A stretch of 64,000 bases of DNA from Ignelater luminosus (GCA_011009095.1 VTPC01000399.1:10425-74424); one strand, 5' to 3'. Positions 46,311 to 59,999 are shown, counted from the first letter of the stretch. Notes: a model not told the origin generated them from the sequence alone. Numbers and translations: made by a program.

Positions 46311-49300
46311 GGTCACAAAGCTCAATCTGCATAGTGCTCTTCTATTTAGTTCATTGGTATTCCTAGCGTCTGCTAAGAAGGTTAAAAATAGAGTATCACG
46401 TTAGACATACAATAGACAGGCTGTCCCAATCAGCGCATAATGGTTATATAATGTAATGTGACTAAAACCTAACCACACTACTACTCCTGGTTCTGTTCTT
46501 TGAATTAGCACCTTCTCAAGCTTCAGGTAAATTGGTGAATAATTGATAAGAGCGATGACTATAAAGGATATATAATACTAATCCGACCAAACGAAAATAG
46601 AGAGTTATTTTTTAGAGTAAATTGATTACATTATCTTAATAATTAACTGTGTTTAGTGTTTAATTTTCCATTCCTATCATCTACAGCTTGTGCTCGCTTC
46701 TATAGTTTCACTTGTTTCAAAACAAATACTGTATATTCAAAGAAACTCACGTATCGCTAAGTTTGAGACTATCAGCGCCGCTAACATCTCTGGGTAACCA
46801 CTGTGTCGCCCGCCCAAAGTTCTTGTGTGACAACTAGGTCGACGTTATTCTTAACTAGAAACGCTTAAGGAGGTTTTGGGCTACTCCAATGAGCAATTTC
46901 TTTTTTCCCCTAACAGTTGAGGAGACTCCTGATGGATCTTCATGATTTGAATTGCTTATCTTGGGCATTTGCTGTTTCTTCTTTGTTAACAGAAGCACTG
47001 AAACGTATCTTCATTCTTCCAGCGTTTTTTCCGTAGAATGAAAACTTGCGGGTGTTTTGAGTTCGTTTTTGTATTCATTATTTTCTATAGGGATTGGGGA
47101 TTTTGGAATTGGAAACAGTGCGAAACGGACATATTTCTAGAGGTCGGTAAGGTATAAATCGATTTATTGAGTTTTTTTTTCGAATTTTAATGTCATTCCA
47201 TCTTATCTCGAATTTTCGAAGATCCATTAGCGTCTCCTAGAGTGCAGTTATGATTTTTCTTTTTGCTAAAGGTGCGAGGACGTCCCCGTCGTTTGTTTTA
47301 TTGATACTAGGCCAAATATTAGAAAATGAATTTGTTTGGGTATTCGCAGATATCTGAAGTTATTTATTTGATTTGTTCTTAACGGCTGCATAATTGAATT
47401 GGAACCTACAATTGTTAAATTGTGGACAAACCATGAATTCTTCCTTGAAAAATTTGATTTTAATACTTTATAGTTTTGGTTTTTGATAAAAGTTTTCTTA
47501 CTCTCTTCATGATCTAATTCTAAAGTGAGTGCAAGTCAGATCCATATTAATTTTATAATCTTCCAATGTATATTACATGATTTAAAACGCATTTTCTTCA
47601 AGATGCTTAGATATGATGGTAGTACATTCTGTACTACACCACCTTTTGTTAGCTGTTATAATATAATGTAACTGAAATTCATAAAATTAAAAATACTGCA
47701 TTTTGAATAACCTATAGAAAATCAAGTTAAGCGTTGGGTGTTATAGATGTATGTCATGAAGGCTTTTGACAACGTTATCTGATCAAATGGAATTTGTACA
47801 CTTGCTTCGAAAGTTGAAGAAGGTAAATTACCTTAGTAGACATGTTACAATTAGATCAGATGTCATACGTCGGTTTGATGGACAATCTGCTTTAAAATTA
47901 AACAAATCTACAATCGATAATGTATAATGATGATAATGGGAAAACATTCTTTCCGATTCCAAGCGTGGGTTGTTTTCTAATATCATTGTATATTTCAATT
48001 AACGCCCCAGCTACTTTTTTTTGTTAGATTCTTTATATTGTTCACGTTAATTGTGTTTTATATTTTTAATTTGCTTAGTAGAACAACTTAAAACATCTGA
48101 AACGAAGAAGAATAATATATTTCATTATTGTTCTCCTACTAATAGCGAATTCGCTAAATGAATATGTCAGTCTATCAATTCAAGGAATCAATAAATAATT
48201 AATAAGTTGAAACATCCTTTGTATTAGTATAATAACCAATAAGTAAGTACTTTATAATTAGCTGTCAATTAATTATGCATTCTTATTGAAGTCTATGTTT
48301 TTCAAATTAAACGAGTTGAGAAAATAGCCCCTTTAGGAATAAATTAATGATTCAAATTGGAAGCGGAGAGCTTTCCCTACGATAACAATAAATAAAATAT
48401 TGGAAGCGGAATTTAACTTCTTTCTTTAGTATTAAGAGATTAAAAATAGTTTGTATGAAACAAACAGAAAACCTTTTCCTTGTTGCAGGTGTTAGCATTT
48501 CGAAGCTTTTTATTTCTGTGAGCATTTCTCAAGAAATACCTTTTAAGCATCAAAGACCTCAGCGTGTAAATAAAAGAGTGGATGGAGATTTTAAAAATGT
48601 TTTCTTTCAAAATGAAAAACTTGCTTTGGTTGTTCTTGTTTAACATGCCATAATGCTGTTTGTATATTTTCTAATATAAAAGTTAAAACGCTGTAAAAAC
48701 TGTAAAAGTTAGAGGGGATAATAAAATAATTTAGACGATAATCATTTTATTAGACCTAGTAATAAAAGAACGTTCTACGTTTAGGAAATATCAAAAGTTG
48801 ATTATTATAATTATAAGGAACTTAAAAATGTTATTTAGAGTATGTATGTATCATACAATTATAAATTTCATAGTTAATTTAGCAAATAGAGCCCAGAAAA
48901 ATTGATGGTTGAAAGAAAAATAACTGCTGTTGTGTGAGAATAATTTTCTAAGTTTACAGTAGAGGCTCGACTTATTGTCTAAAAAGTATCAAATATACCT
49001 GCATGGCCTTGTTTTTATTTTTTTGAAGTTTTATAGGAGTTGAACGAACTCTTTTTAGCTTTTGTCCTGTTACCTTTTTAACTACTATACTGATTTTTTA
49101 ATTTCTATTTTCTCGAATAATAACCATTACATAGCCCTTAATGGCCTGTATTCAATTTTGTCTAGTTCATTTATTATATTATTCTCAATTTAGATTTATA
49201 ATTTTATTTGTTTGTTCATGAAGTTAAGATGCAGGGTATTTTTTTTTAGACATTATACCAATAAATTCTAAATACAGATAACTCTTATATTATCATGGGT

Positions 49301-49990
49301 TCCACAATCTTCACTGTTAAGGGGGCTGAAAATAGAAGAAATTGTTATGTATAGTGTTATTTCGTGGTAATATTAGAAAAGCTAAAATCTTTTTGTTTTG
49401 CTATTGTTGCTTTAGCCAACTGAATATTGTTTGTTGATTGGATTAGTTATCTTCGAACAAAACTCATCCAGTGCATATAAATGACTGTTAGTGAAAACAC
49501 CGAATTCAATACTTCTAAATTGCCTACTGTATGAGACACGAGTAGAGTACAAAACGCGAATTTGTAGTCCATCATCTGCTAACCATTCTAAACCAAGAAA
49601 ATTCTTATAGGCTTATTTCCTATCTCTCATTAGCTCTTCTCAATGTTTTTGGGCAAACTGCTCGAGTCATGAATTGCAACATTCTACCACCAGTACGGTT
49701 TTGACCTCGGCAGAACTACCACAGGCGCTGTTTTATTTACATACAGATAACACTGCACTCTGAATTCTAAACGCTTATTGCGGCATTTCTGGATATGTAT
49801 TAAACTAAGACACTAAGACCTTACTTCCTTTTGTAAGACTAATAAACAGTTTTCTGTCATCCGTCGCACCAACGTAATGTGTGGGTGCGCTAGACCTTGT
49901 CTACCACGAGCGATCTAAATATCTTTCCAGTTCCCTCTCTTAATATATCATTACAATAAGCCCGTCGGCTACTTTTTTCTAATTTTCCAA
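46311..49990. other. No gene recognised
   Basis: AT-rich with no credible frame. 48440-48646 is open on both strands without known motif. Confidence 0.5.
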
Positions 49991-50500
49991 CGACACTGTC
50001 TTGCGAGTAATTTAAAACTAGTTATATTGCTATACTCGAACGAAACAACAACAACAACAACAAATAGATCACGAGCAAATTCTCATGATTTCATTTCATT
50101 CCGTGTTCTGAGTTTTTTCTTCGTTTAGATATCCTAACCGTCCTTGATAATTCTGGATATTTTCTAAGAATATTACAACTTTTTCCCATAAATAGTTTGG
50201 TTACAGACATGAATTCTACCTAAACGTCTTATCGTTTTATTTATTTATTATTTCGTTAAGTTATAATATTCTTAGCAAATGTAGTGAACTATGCTCTCAA
50301 AATCCGAATATCGAATTCGACATGACCTTGCGAATAATTTAAGACACTGACCGAAGAGAACATGCCACGTGGAAAGTTACAGTTTTGTAACTCCAAACCA
50401 AGTAAATTAGAACTAACTTCTCATGATTAGCTAGTTCATTTTGATTCCGTGGTCTTGATTTTCTTCTTTGTTTCTTAATCTGGATTCTGCTGATTTAACT
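49991..50500 (+). repeat. Possible old tandem duplication (~330-bp period)
   Basis: Blocks near 49991-50150 recur in order near 50320-50480: CTTGCGA[G/A]TAATTTAA, TTCTCATGATT, CATT[C/T]..ATTCCGTG, then TTTTTCTTCGTTT/TTTTCTTCTTTGTTT. Similarity is patchy, so the call is tentative. An (ACA)n run at 50045-50063 occurs in the first copy only. Confidence 0.35.
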
Positions 50501-50712
50501 CATATAGACTTGTGTCTCGGCAAACAAATATATAACGACAAATAATATAGTTTGCAATTTACTGAAGAGGAGAACCTAATTTAAACTTGTACTGCCCCAT
50601 CCGACAGTTTGCAAGCTAACGTTTCTCTCTATAGCTAAACGAACCACTGGTTTCACAAAAGTACCGACGAGTATGTACAAGTCGATGCAAACTAATACAA
50701 ATCGGACCAAGA

Positions 50713-52015
50713 TCAAGCTGCTTTGACTAGTGCAGATTTACCGCTAACGAACCTCGAGCTATAATCTACGCTTTCATTTAATTCATCTTGCATCCCTGGC
50801 TTTCTAGTAAAAACAGTTCCCAAATATTTGAATGACTCGACTTCATCAAAGTTATACTTCTTCCCACCTTCTATTTTTATTTCAATTCCTTTATTTCTTT
50901 CAAATTCATGATATGTCCATGTCATAAATTTTGTCTTGTCTTGTTTTATCTCTAAACCCATCTTTGTGGCTTCAAGTGCCAGCCTAGCAAACACATTCTG
51001 AAGTTCTTGTCTACTTCTTGTTAAAATAACTAAATCATCTGCAAAAGCCAGACATTGGTGGCGCTTGTGGTATATTATGCCGGATCTATTTATATTGGCT
51101 TCCCTTACTACCTTTTCCAAAGCGACATTGAACAAGAACGGTGACAATGGACCTCCTTGTCTGAGCCCCTTTTTTACTGTGAACTTTTCTGATGTTACCT
51201 CCTGTACTTTTACACTATTCACGGTCTCAGTTAAGGTTAGCTTAACTCGGCTTATCAACTTCCTATTTACATTTAGGGCTAACAGGGCTTTAAACAGTTG
51301 TTCTCTCTTAACTTTATCATAAGCTTGCTTGAAGTCTATGAAGAGTACCATTGTTTCTTTCTGATGCTCGTAACTCTCTGCTTGAATTTCTTTCAGGGTG
51401 GAAATCTGATCTATTACGGACCTCCCTTTTCTAAAGCCACATTGATACTCTCCTATTTCGCCATCCACTTCTTCAGTTAGCTTATTTTTTATGCACATTG
51501 CTAGGATTTTATAAGCAACATTAAGGAGAGCAATGCCTCGGTAGTTTTCGCACTTTGCTCTATCTCCTTTCTTGAACAATGGGTGTAATATTGCCTTTTT
51601 CCATTCCTGCGGTATTAGTTCTTGCACCCAAATTTTTTCCAATAAATTATGCATGTATTTTACTAGCTCCTCATCTCCATATTTAATCATATCTGTAGTT
51701 ACTCCATCTTCTCCGGGACTCTTATTGCTTTTTATATTTTTTATTATCTCTTTCACTTCTTCCCTTGCTTCTTCCAGACTTGGTGGTGCAATTACATGTT
51801 CTGGTGTTGGTTCTTCACGAAGTTCTTCATCGAATTCTCCGTACCCCTCTCTCTGCTCTTCATCGCCATTTAACAATTCTTCAAAATAAACCTTCCATAC
51901 TCTTCCTATTTCATTCTCGCTTCCTACCAATTCTCCATTTTTATTCTTGTATAATACTGTTTTTGTTTGATAGCTTCTCTTTTCTTTTCTTATTCCTTGA
52001 AATAGACTTCATATC
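50713..52015 (-). pseudogene. LINE reverse transcriptase, palm intact, C-terminus lost
   Basis: The frame is open on the minus strand from about 52015 (LFQGIRKEKRSYQTK, then NGELVGSENEIGRVWK) to a stop at 50713. In the 405-residue part ending at 50713, RT motifs are intact and in order: KSPGEDGV near 70-76, ENYRGIALLN 128-137, FIDFKQAYD 197-205 (motif A), GLRQGGPLSP 255-264 (motif B), LAFADDLVIL 294-303 (motif C, catalytic Asp pair) and YLGTVF 369-374 (motif E). The final SVDYSSRFVSGKSALVKAA is encoded by the 54-bp repeat, not by the element. The upstream part (52016-52360) has a stop and a frame change. The core is well preserved, so the insertion is fairly young. Confidence 0.9.
50719..50772 (+). 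repeat. 54-bp flanking direct repeat, copy A
   Basis: TGCTTTGACTAGTGCAGATT starts the repeat; 52 of 54 positions match 52361-52414. It lies exactly at the 3' limit of the LINE fragment and supplies the last ~19 residues and stop of the open frame there, which do not look like RT protein. Confidence 0.93.
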
Positions 52016-52360
52016 ACTTTATTTTTATAATTTAGGTTTTAGATCTTTGATTTATGTATGCTTCCTTTGCTATGTTCGTTTCTCTCTGTTAGTCAATCTC
52101 AATTATGTTCTGTTTTCTACTTCTTGCTTGCACTCTTCATCAAACCAGTTTCCCTCAAAACTTCTCCTCTCACTTCTACATTCGATCACCGCTTTTTTCC
52201 ATTCCGTCTCTTAATGCCTTCCAGTGACTTTGAATATCTTCTCTATATTCCATATTTGTTAAGTTTCTGCTTAAATGATTTACATAATTCAGTTTGTCTT
52301 CTTCTCTACTTAATTTACGTCCCTCCTTATCTATAAATTTCCTTCTCTTTTGATTTTTTA
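50773..52360 (-). mobile_element. LINE fragment truncated at both ends
   Basis: About 1.59 kb of a non-LTR retrotransposon on the minus strand. It begins in the linker region after the endonuclease (FIDKEGRKLSREEDKLNYVN near 52340, then GNWFDEECKQEVENR after a frame change). It runs through the RT palm to YLGTVFTRKPGMQDELNE and stops short of the thumb, C-terminus and 3' UTR. There is no endonuclease, no poly-A and no 3' end. Both borders coincide with the 54-bp direct repeat. Loss of the 3' end is unusual, since target-primed reverse transcription starts there. Confidence 0.88.
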
Positions 52361-52414
52361 TGCTTTGACTAGTGCAGATTTACGGCTAACGAACCGCGAG
52401 CTATAATCTACGCT
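52361..52414 (+). repeat. 54-bp flanking direct repeat, copy B
   Basis: Second copy, with two substitutions relative to copy A (C/G at the TTAC[C/G]GC site and T/G at AACC[T/G]CGAG). It is followed by ACTTAACTTG, which is not LINE-like, so it marks the 5' border of the insertion. Confidence 0.93.
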
Positions 52415-54030
52415 ACTTAACTTGTGGTGACTTGTCTATGTTCAAAATGGCTCGACGAGGAATTGCAAGTCATAGGACTCTGGTTTAATAAAGTTTATTT
52501 TTCTGAAGAGTTGCCCTATTGTCTTAGTCTTTGATTGCAATAGAACTCTTGAAATTGAAATTTTTCTGAAAGACTATTGCACATCATTATGATTTCCGTT
52601 GGTTCGTCCCTTTACTAGGGAAAATAAATTTTATTTTAGTTTGGAATCAATGCTTTCAACTGAATTGGGTATAGTTCGTAATCATCTAACTACTGGGATC
52701 TTGCTTGAATATACTTTTTCATCTTCATTACATCTGTTTGCTCCCCCATAAATTCACTCTTTTGGTATTGATCAGTAGATTTCATTTTTAAACTTAGAAG
52801 ACGCGTAGATAATCTTGAAGGAAGCTTGATATTTGCAAATTAAATAATGCATGTCGTGGAAGGACGATAAGAACTTCCAAGACCAATCGATTTCAGTGAT
52901 TAAAAGCCAGCCAATAGGAAAAAGTGCATTCCGTTCAGATGCAAGTTTGCTCTTTTTATTATCGTCAAAAAATGTTCGAACTGCTATGATAAAATGATAA
53001 ATCATTTGATTAAAAAGTTGGAACAGGATTTCTTGCTTTCAGTTATCAACGATGCTCAGGCTAATTGAAAAATATCACCCCACAAACTAAACGCAGAAAA
53101 GTCGTTTATAATTGTTTAACTTATACTTAAATAGATTAATGTCAGTTTAGATATTTTAATGTAAGCAGAATCTAGGAATATTTCTTGGAAATATTTGGTA
53201 TTATAATAGTTTTATACACAATTTAGGTATAAATTTTAATTAAAGCGAAGTACTTGGAAATTGGAGGAATATTATGTTGGCGACAGACTTTGCGAAGTGG
53301 ATTCATCTCCTCTTTCCAATTGGTTTCCTTATACTTTTAATTTCTCAATTTAGATTGAATTGTGTTTGATAAAATTATTTCTTGGGGTTTCCTGCTTAAT
53401 GGCAAAGTTATAATATGAATAAAATGCACAGAAATAGACATAAAAGTAAAGTAGAAAACCAATAAGGCAATAACGTAAAGAACTTTCAATTTTAGTTTAG
53501 ATAAAAGGTTCTTTCTCGGTCCAATATTCATATCAAAACTGACTTATTCTTTATCTTATATCTATTTGAAGAAAGAAAAAGTTGTACTGTTTTCGAGTTG
53601 AGATTTTAAAAGGTTTTTTCCCTCCAGTGATAATTGCTGATGAACATAGTATAAACATTTAAAATTTCCTTCAAATTAAATTACCTTAAAGGAGAGGTGC
53701 ACTGCAACTTTCCAACATTGTTCTAATTACATGCATGCTTTTAAATCGTTTGCTATTCTCAAAACTTATTTTAAATCTAAATATGGAACAATCAGAATAT
53801 AACAGTTATTACTTCTAGTTGTCATATCTAATCTACATTACTTTTTCTAATTTTTTTTTTAGAATTTGATTGTTCTGTTGCTCTCTTATTAACTTGTCAC
53901 TCTGTTATATTTTAATGTATCAGAATTCTATTCTAAATCAAGGTCGTTCTTTAAAAATTTCCCATAATATCATTAATAATAGTGTTTGTGTATTATACGC
54001 CATATGCAACTGACTTTTAAGATCGATTAC
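52415..54030. other. No gene recognised
   Basis: AT-rich; frames 52772-53005 and 53337-53531 (minus) have no known motif. Confidence 0.5.
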
Positions 54031-54033
54031 TAA

Positions 54034-54435
54034 TTAATAAGCATTAGAAAGGGGAATGAAGGCTGACGTTTCAAAATAGGGGGAATGTAAACTCCGCCCA
54101 TAACCACAACTTGATGCAGAATCCTTGTGTGCTAGTGCTCTGCTGCCGTTGCATTTATTACAGATACTAACTTTTCTGAACTGCTGTTTTCGAGCTATTT
54201 TTAGTTGTACAAACTTTAATTTTAAAATAACGAATTCTACAAACTTTTGAATAACGTAGGAGGTAAATCGAGTAAATCTACTAACGGACACAACAGAAAA
54301 AAGAGTGGAAAACGCATTAAAAGCTACTGAATTTACAACGCCCACGTTTTGTGCTCTGTTTATTTTCAAATACCGGAACCTTTTTAATGATCCGCCTACG
54401 ATATTTTTTAACGTTTCCGACGACTTAAAGTGCAA
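54034..54435 (-). CDS. Unrecognised open frame, 133 codons
   Basis: Longest unexplained open frame in this part, with a basic protein (NIVGGSLKRFRYLKINRAQN, FVQLKIARKQQFRKVSICNK, SSCGYGRSLHSPYFETSAF). It has two close cysteines (CNKC) but no complete zinc-binding motif. An ATG start is available. It lies just upstream of the CpG-rich patch at 54530-54800. No family is recognised; a chance frame in a GC-richer stretch cannot be excluded. Confidence 0.15.
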   Translation of the reverse strand: MHFKSSETLKNIVGGSLKRFRYLKINRAQNVGVVNSVAFNAFSTLFSVVSVSRFTRFTSYVIQKFVEFVILKLKFVQLKIARKQQFRKVSICNKCNGSRALAHKDSASSCGYGRSLHSPYFETSAFIPLSNAY

Positions 54436-54529
54436 AAATGCAAATCAGTTCGTTACACGTTTTGTTTTATTTTATCAGTCTAGCAAACGGTAGACTTTAT
54501 ATTTTCTTTTTATATTTGTATACATATTT

Positions 54530-54800
54530 TCGAAGCGACCGACTAGACGCCCGAATATCAACGGAGATGGAACGGTTGCTCGCGGGCTTCGTACGTTGTT
54601 AGCGTTGGGTCGGTCGGTTCTATAGAACGCCGAAAATGTTTCTCTCTGTGTGTATAGATCTGGCGAGAGACGGGAGAAAAGTAGTAGTTTTGAAGCGAAC
54701 CCCCCTGACGAAATACGCAGGAATGAGAGATGCCGCGACCCTACCGAGGGGGAACTGGAAAGGATCCCTTTGTTATAAGATGAAGTATATTGATGGGGTG
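54530..54800 (+). promoter_or_regulatory. CpG-rich patch, possible promoter or 5' exon (speculative)
   Basis: CpG dinucleotides are dense here (GCGACCGACTAGACGCCCG at about 54535, GGGTCGGTCGGTTC at about 54607) against a CpG-poor background. CGACCGA and TCGGTCG form a small inverted pair ~70 bp apart. A 62-codon frame from a start at 54636 (FLSVCIDLARDGRKVVVLKR) has no known relative. No TATA box or splice pattern clinches it. Confidence 0.2.
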
Positions 54801-57800
54801 ACAGATATCTTAGGAAAAGAATGAAAAAATTATTGTTTTATTGCTCCTTAGCTTATGTTTCGCTTTTGAATTAAGCCATGTTACAAACGTTTTCATTGTT
54901 AAAAGATGCTTAGGAAGGATTTCCAGAGATTTTCCCGCTAATGTCTTTTGTAATGTCACATGATGTTAACTATAATGAGAAACTCTGATCTTTTTTGGTA
55001 AAACTTCAAGTGGATGTCACTATGTTTTTGTAATGAACTAGTAGGTACACATCTTTGAGAAACTTCATTTGGCTGTAGTGACGAAATAAGTTTTTATTTA
55101 CACTTGAAGAGCCAAAACAGAATTTTAATGATTTTTATTTCTTTCTAGTTTGACAAACATAAAACTTTCACTAATCAGTCAGTAATTTCGACAGATTAAA
55201 GCATAAACTTGAAAAACAGAAACCTAACATTCTCTTCTTGCAGCTACCATCTTTAGTTTTTCGGTTTTACTGATATGAAACTATAAAACAATTGTTTTCA
55301 TCATTTCGTATTGGATCAATGACAAGCCTTAGCATTCATTTATTTTAGTTTTCGGTAAGAAATAAAATTTAGGGTATAATTACCAAACTGAAAATTCTGT
55401 TTTTTTCCTGAAATTAACTAAACTTTTTTCCCAAAGTGTTAATATTACGTGCTGCCCTCAAGGCTCAGATTTCAAAGTCTTGATACAAAGTAAATTTTGT
55501 AAAGTCTGTTTTTGATGCCCAAGAGTTTTTGCCATGACTTGAATGGAGATACAAGAATAAAAATTCAAATTGACTCTCAGTCAGAAATTATGACACACCG
55601 ATCGATGGAGTTATTTATATCTTATTATATTCCTCTATTTATTTGTTATATAGATAATGGGTTGGTATTTTTTTTGCAATTGACGATTCTAATTATCGTA
55701 AAACTCAGAGAATAGTTCTGGGTACCTAACTCTGTTACACTGAATGGAAAACCACCGTCAGTTTTATCCTTCTATTTACATGAATAAAATCGTTCTCTTA
55801 GTTAATATTCAGACACTTTTACTTCAAACCAATTGTATCGTATGTCAGTTCTTATAATCAATCAATAAAACATCTGATAAGTTTGGAAGACGTACGGATA
55901 TTTGCATGGACAAAACAAGGAAAGTGCAGGAATTTTCACTTCCTTTCCCCTATGGTGCAAAGTTTTTTCAGAAACCTAACAGTAAGATTTTTGGAAAGAG
56001 GCAAAGTTTAATATTAACCCAACCTATCTGAAAGCTTTTTTGTATGGAACAAAGTTGAAGACTGTAGAGCACAACAGAGCCAAGACACGTTGCTTATATT
56101 TTTTGTTCCATTTTCATTACAATCTAGCCATCGATTGTACAACTTCGGTTCTACATTCTTTGGTTTATGATGACTTTTAAATTTGGAAATTTTTAATTAC
56201 TTGTGAAGTCAGCCTGCTTATTGTTCTAATTCTTACATACTTCATGCTGGAAACCTCAAGGTTGTAGAATTTATCAGTGCAAAACCTCATAGTATAAAAT
56301 CGAATGTTCCACATGTCATTGTTCTGCATAGATCAAGAGATTGAAGTATGAGTGAGTTCTTGAGAGAATTCTGATTCACTAGTGGTACAGTTCTTTGCAA
56401 TCTTTATCACTTCTGAAACTAACTTGCCCTATTTAAGAATAGATTAAATACTATAGTATTACCAATTAAATGTTGTAAATTGGAAAACGTTTAAAAGCTT
56501 GAATCAACAAACTTATATCAAAATGGTCATATATACCGGACAATTTCTTTTCTCTTGGTTTGATTAATGTTTTGGGTTTTGAGTTGTACTGTAAAAAAAT
56601 ACCAACAAACTTTGAAATTTAAAAGAGATGTCTAAAATAACCTTCACGGTTAGAGGACTCGATTTTTTGGCTGCTTTAATCATAATGCCTCAGGTGACCT
56701 TGAAGGAAGACGTTTAGGCCATATTTTATCTTTTTGTTATCTTAGAAAAACATGCTAGATGTAGTCAACTCTACTTTAGGCTGACAGTAGTAACGCGGCA
56801 AAAAAAGTAACCAAGGCACCGAGGCCGATAATCGCGCAATAATATGTAGTTGTTTGTGTATCAAGGAAATGGTCGTTTTTAGACGGTTTGGGTCACAATA
56901 TTAGAAGAGGTGAAACGGAACTTTCAACTGAGATACACATAAAGTCTTTTAGGCAATTATCACAATTAACTTCTGATTTACATTTGTTTTTTTGGACGGT
57001 TATTGATCCTACAAAACTATAGTAGCGCTTTTCACAATCGTGAAGTAAAAGCGACCATGAACTATAGCTTTTGACGGGGAAGTAAAGAATTTTAGCTTTG
57101 TGGGCGTCAGTTGAGGTATATAAAATTAACTGTACTTTATTTCTTCATTTGAAATTTGGGGTTCTTCTGCATTCAGAAATAGAAATTTCTAGGAAGAGCG
57201 AAAGTGGGTGTGTGTTAAGGTAATCAAATTCTAGACGTTACTGTTCTAGATTCACCATGGAGAACGATTGATTTGAAAATTCAAAAGCAGCACCTTCATA
57301 ATCCACACCACAACTAAATATTTTGATTCTCTTCTAAAGAAATTCTTGCTGGCAGCTGTGGCTAATGTGAATGTTATCCTATTGGTCGGTATATTGTCTC
57401 ATTCTTCTCTTATCTCATTTTACGTTAGGATCCTTTTTTAATAAATTTAGCATAGTATTTTTATATTTGACAGTATGCACACAGGCTTCTAATCAAAACT
57501 TGACAGCGTTCTGTATGAATTATCATTTGTTCTTGATTAATTTTAGATCTTCTAGTTTTCTTTTGAATATACCTAGTACTAGTAGTATCTAGTTTGGCCT
57601 TTTTGCTTTTGGTAAGGTTCCTTGGTTCATATAGAACTTAATTGAAATATGTTTGAAGCTCAAATAGTTTGGATAGCTATGTTATTTATTCCCCTTCAGT
57701 TTTTGCAATTTATATTTAGACTGGAGTCAAAACAGAAGTCCACAGACCTTTATTTTTGAACTATCCGAATTCTGTAATTGTCAAAAACTCGAAAGAGTAA

Positions 57801-59999
57801 CTATTGGTGAAACATTTTGTGAAATGTACTTAGTAAGTGCGTTTTGTCTTAACTGGTTTATTAGATTATGAATGAATATTTAAGCCTTTCTGGCATACTT
57901 GTTTACAAAGGAATGGTCAGAAGAGATACTCATCAGTCCTATAATCTACGTAAACTTACTTAGATAGAAATAAATTAGCAGGAAGCATTTCAGTCAGTTT
58001 TAGTTCTTGATTCTATTTATACTTAGCTTTGTCAGCTAGTTGATACTTCTTACTTGCTTTAAGTTGGTCTAAACCCTTCTCTCACTAGTTTTCAGCTCCC
58101 AGCCTAGCTGATTTCTTTGAATTGATTTGATAGGGCAGTCGATAAGGTAAATTAGTAATACAGGCAGTTGCAAGAGAAATTCGGTTTTTCAAACTGATCT
58201 GGGTTATGATGATATTGTGTGTAGATTTATGTTTGAGAAATCAACCACCACAACTATAACATTACGATACACACGAAAATTGTGTTTACGCAAAAAAGAA
58301 ATTAATGTATCGAAAATAGGATGTTGTGATTTACGAAATTTAAAATACTTTCTTGTTTATAATTGCACTGAAACAATCATCGCCATAATTATTTTATTCA
58401 ACGCTACACCTACATGATCAGTTTATCAGTTTTTGTCAAAACATAACTTTATTTTTATTGGCTGAAAAAATGTTTAGAGGGAATAATTCTTTCCTTTTTT
58501 CTCTCTTCATTTCTGTAGCCCACACTATTTTTTGTAATTGAATAATGGGAGAGAGAAAATTTAAAAATGAAGGCTTTAATAAAAAATATTATGTTTACAA
58601 ATATCAAATGTCAGCCTCAAAAGAGGCTTAATAGGAAAAGAATTTGAAGAACATCCATAGTATCCCTATTTTGTTTTAAATTTGAAAGCGTAAATACTAA
58701 ATTATTTTCCAATTTAAATGCCTGTTGTGTTAACTTTCAAATACAATAAATAGAAAATTGCGATATAATAATGGTTTAAATAATGAGAAAATAATTAGTA
58801 GGAACTGAGTTTATATGCAAATACATAGTACAAATTTTCTTTACGACTCAGTGCGTCCAGAAATGAGTGTTAAATAAACGTTACGTCACGAAGGTGTTAA
58901 AGGTGATTTTTATTCAAAGCGCTGTTTTTAAAAAGGCAATTCCCCTTTGTTTTTGTTATTGTATACGAGAAAAACTAAAATTAACATTGTTCGCTTTAAA
59001 ATATGATGCTCATACTATGTAAAACTAATTCTTTTTTATTAGGCAGACCTTGTATAAAGGAATTTTTATTTTTAAATTTAGCTAAATGTAAAGTATCATA
59101 CTTTTTAGGAAGGACAAACCTTATACTATATTATTTTAAATGAAGTTATTGTTATAATCAGAATAATATAATGAAAGAAATATAAATCGTTGCTGTATGT
59201 CGTATCGATTTGATTAAGGTTTATATGCATTCCAGCCATGATGGATTGTTAATACATATGAGGCATGGCAAATTGGCATTGATTAATGCTATTCATATAC
59301 AATGACGATTTTCTGTACTTTTTGTAACAAGTAGTTAAAGTATAATGCATATTTGTTGTTGACTAACGAAAGTTACGTCAGACAGATAATAATGTGTTTT
59401 ACAGACAACGAACGCAATCCATCAGTTGATAACCTTACAGCATTATGTGCATGCAGCTTTCATAAAAGTTGAAATTCTGCAATAGTAAAACAAGTTGGTA
59501 TGGATTAATTTAAAGTTTGGTAAATAACTTGGGCAATAATTATACTCAGATTGTCTATTAAGTGTTCTGATGTTATACCGTCTTAGGTTGATTTCTGAGT
59601 AGATTTATTTTAGCACATAAATTCTTCAAGAGTTTTGTATTAGTTGAACCTAATAGCGAACAATTTACACAGACAGACTAACTAACACTGAATTTCTCTA
59701 AACTATGTTCTCTTCCAGCTTCTAAAATTTTTTCACACGGCAGCTTCACGTTTTTATCTCTTCCAAGCGATTGTTCTTGGACAATTCCTTTTATTTTGAT
59801 CTTTGAGAAAATCCATGACCCATTTGAAGAAATTAGTGTTATCTTCTTTGTACGACTTACAGGCATATTTCCAAAAAGGATTTCTACGAGCTGACTTAGT
59901 AGCAGTTGCAGATGGTTGATATAGTTTGTTTCAAAAATGTCTTATAGAATCCAAAATTTAGTAATGAAGTTTACAATTTTTATTGTTCAATTTTACTTT
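54801..59999. other. No gene recognised
   Basis: Long AT-rich stretch without repeats I could match elsewhere in the window. Frames at 55512-55715, 57371-57592, 58217-58417 and 59678-59866 show no known domain. Confidence 0.5.

Noticed and set aside
45354..46366. Several short frames on both strands
   Set aside because: They are readings of the two inverted arms of one fold-back element and share the same residues; no independent gene.
51572..52336. Plus-strand open frames of 105, 149 and 92 codons
   Set aside because: Antisense shadows of the minus-strand LINE; the leucine/phenylalanine/serine-rich products are typical of such shadows.
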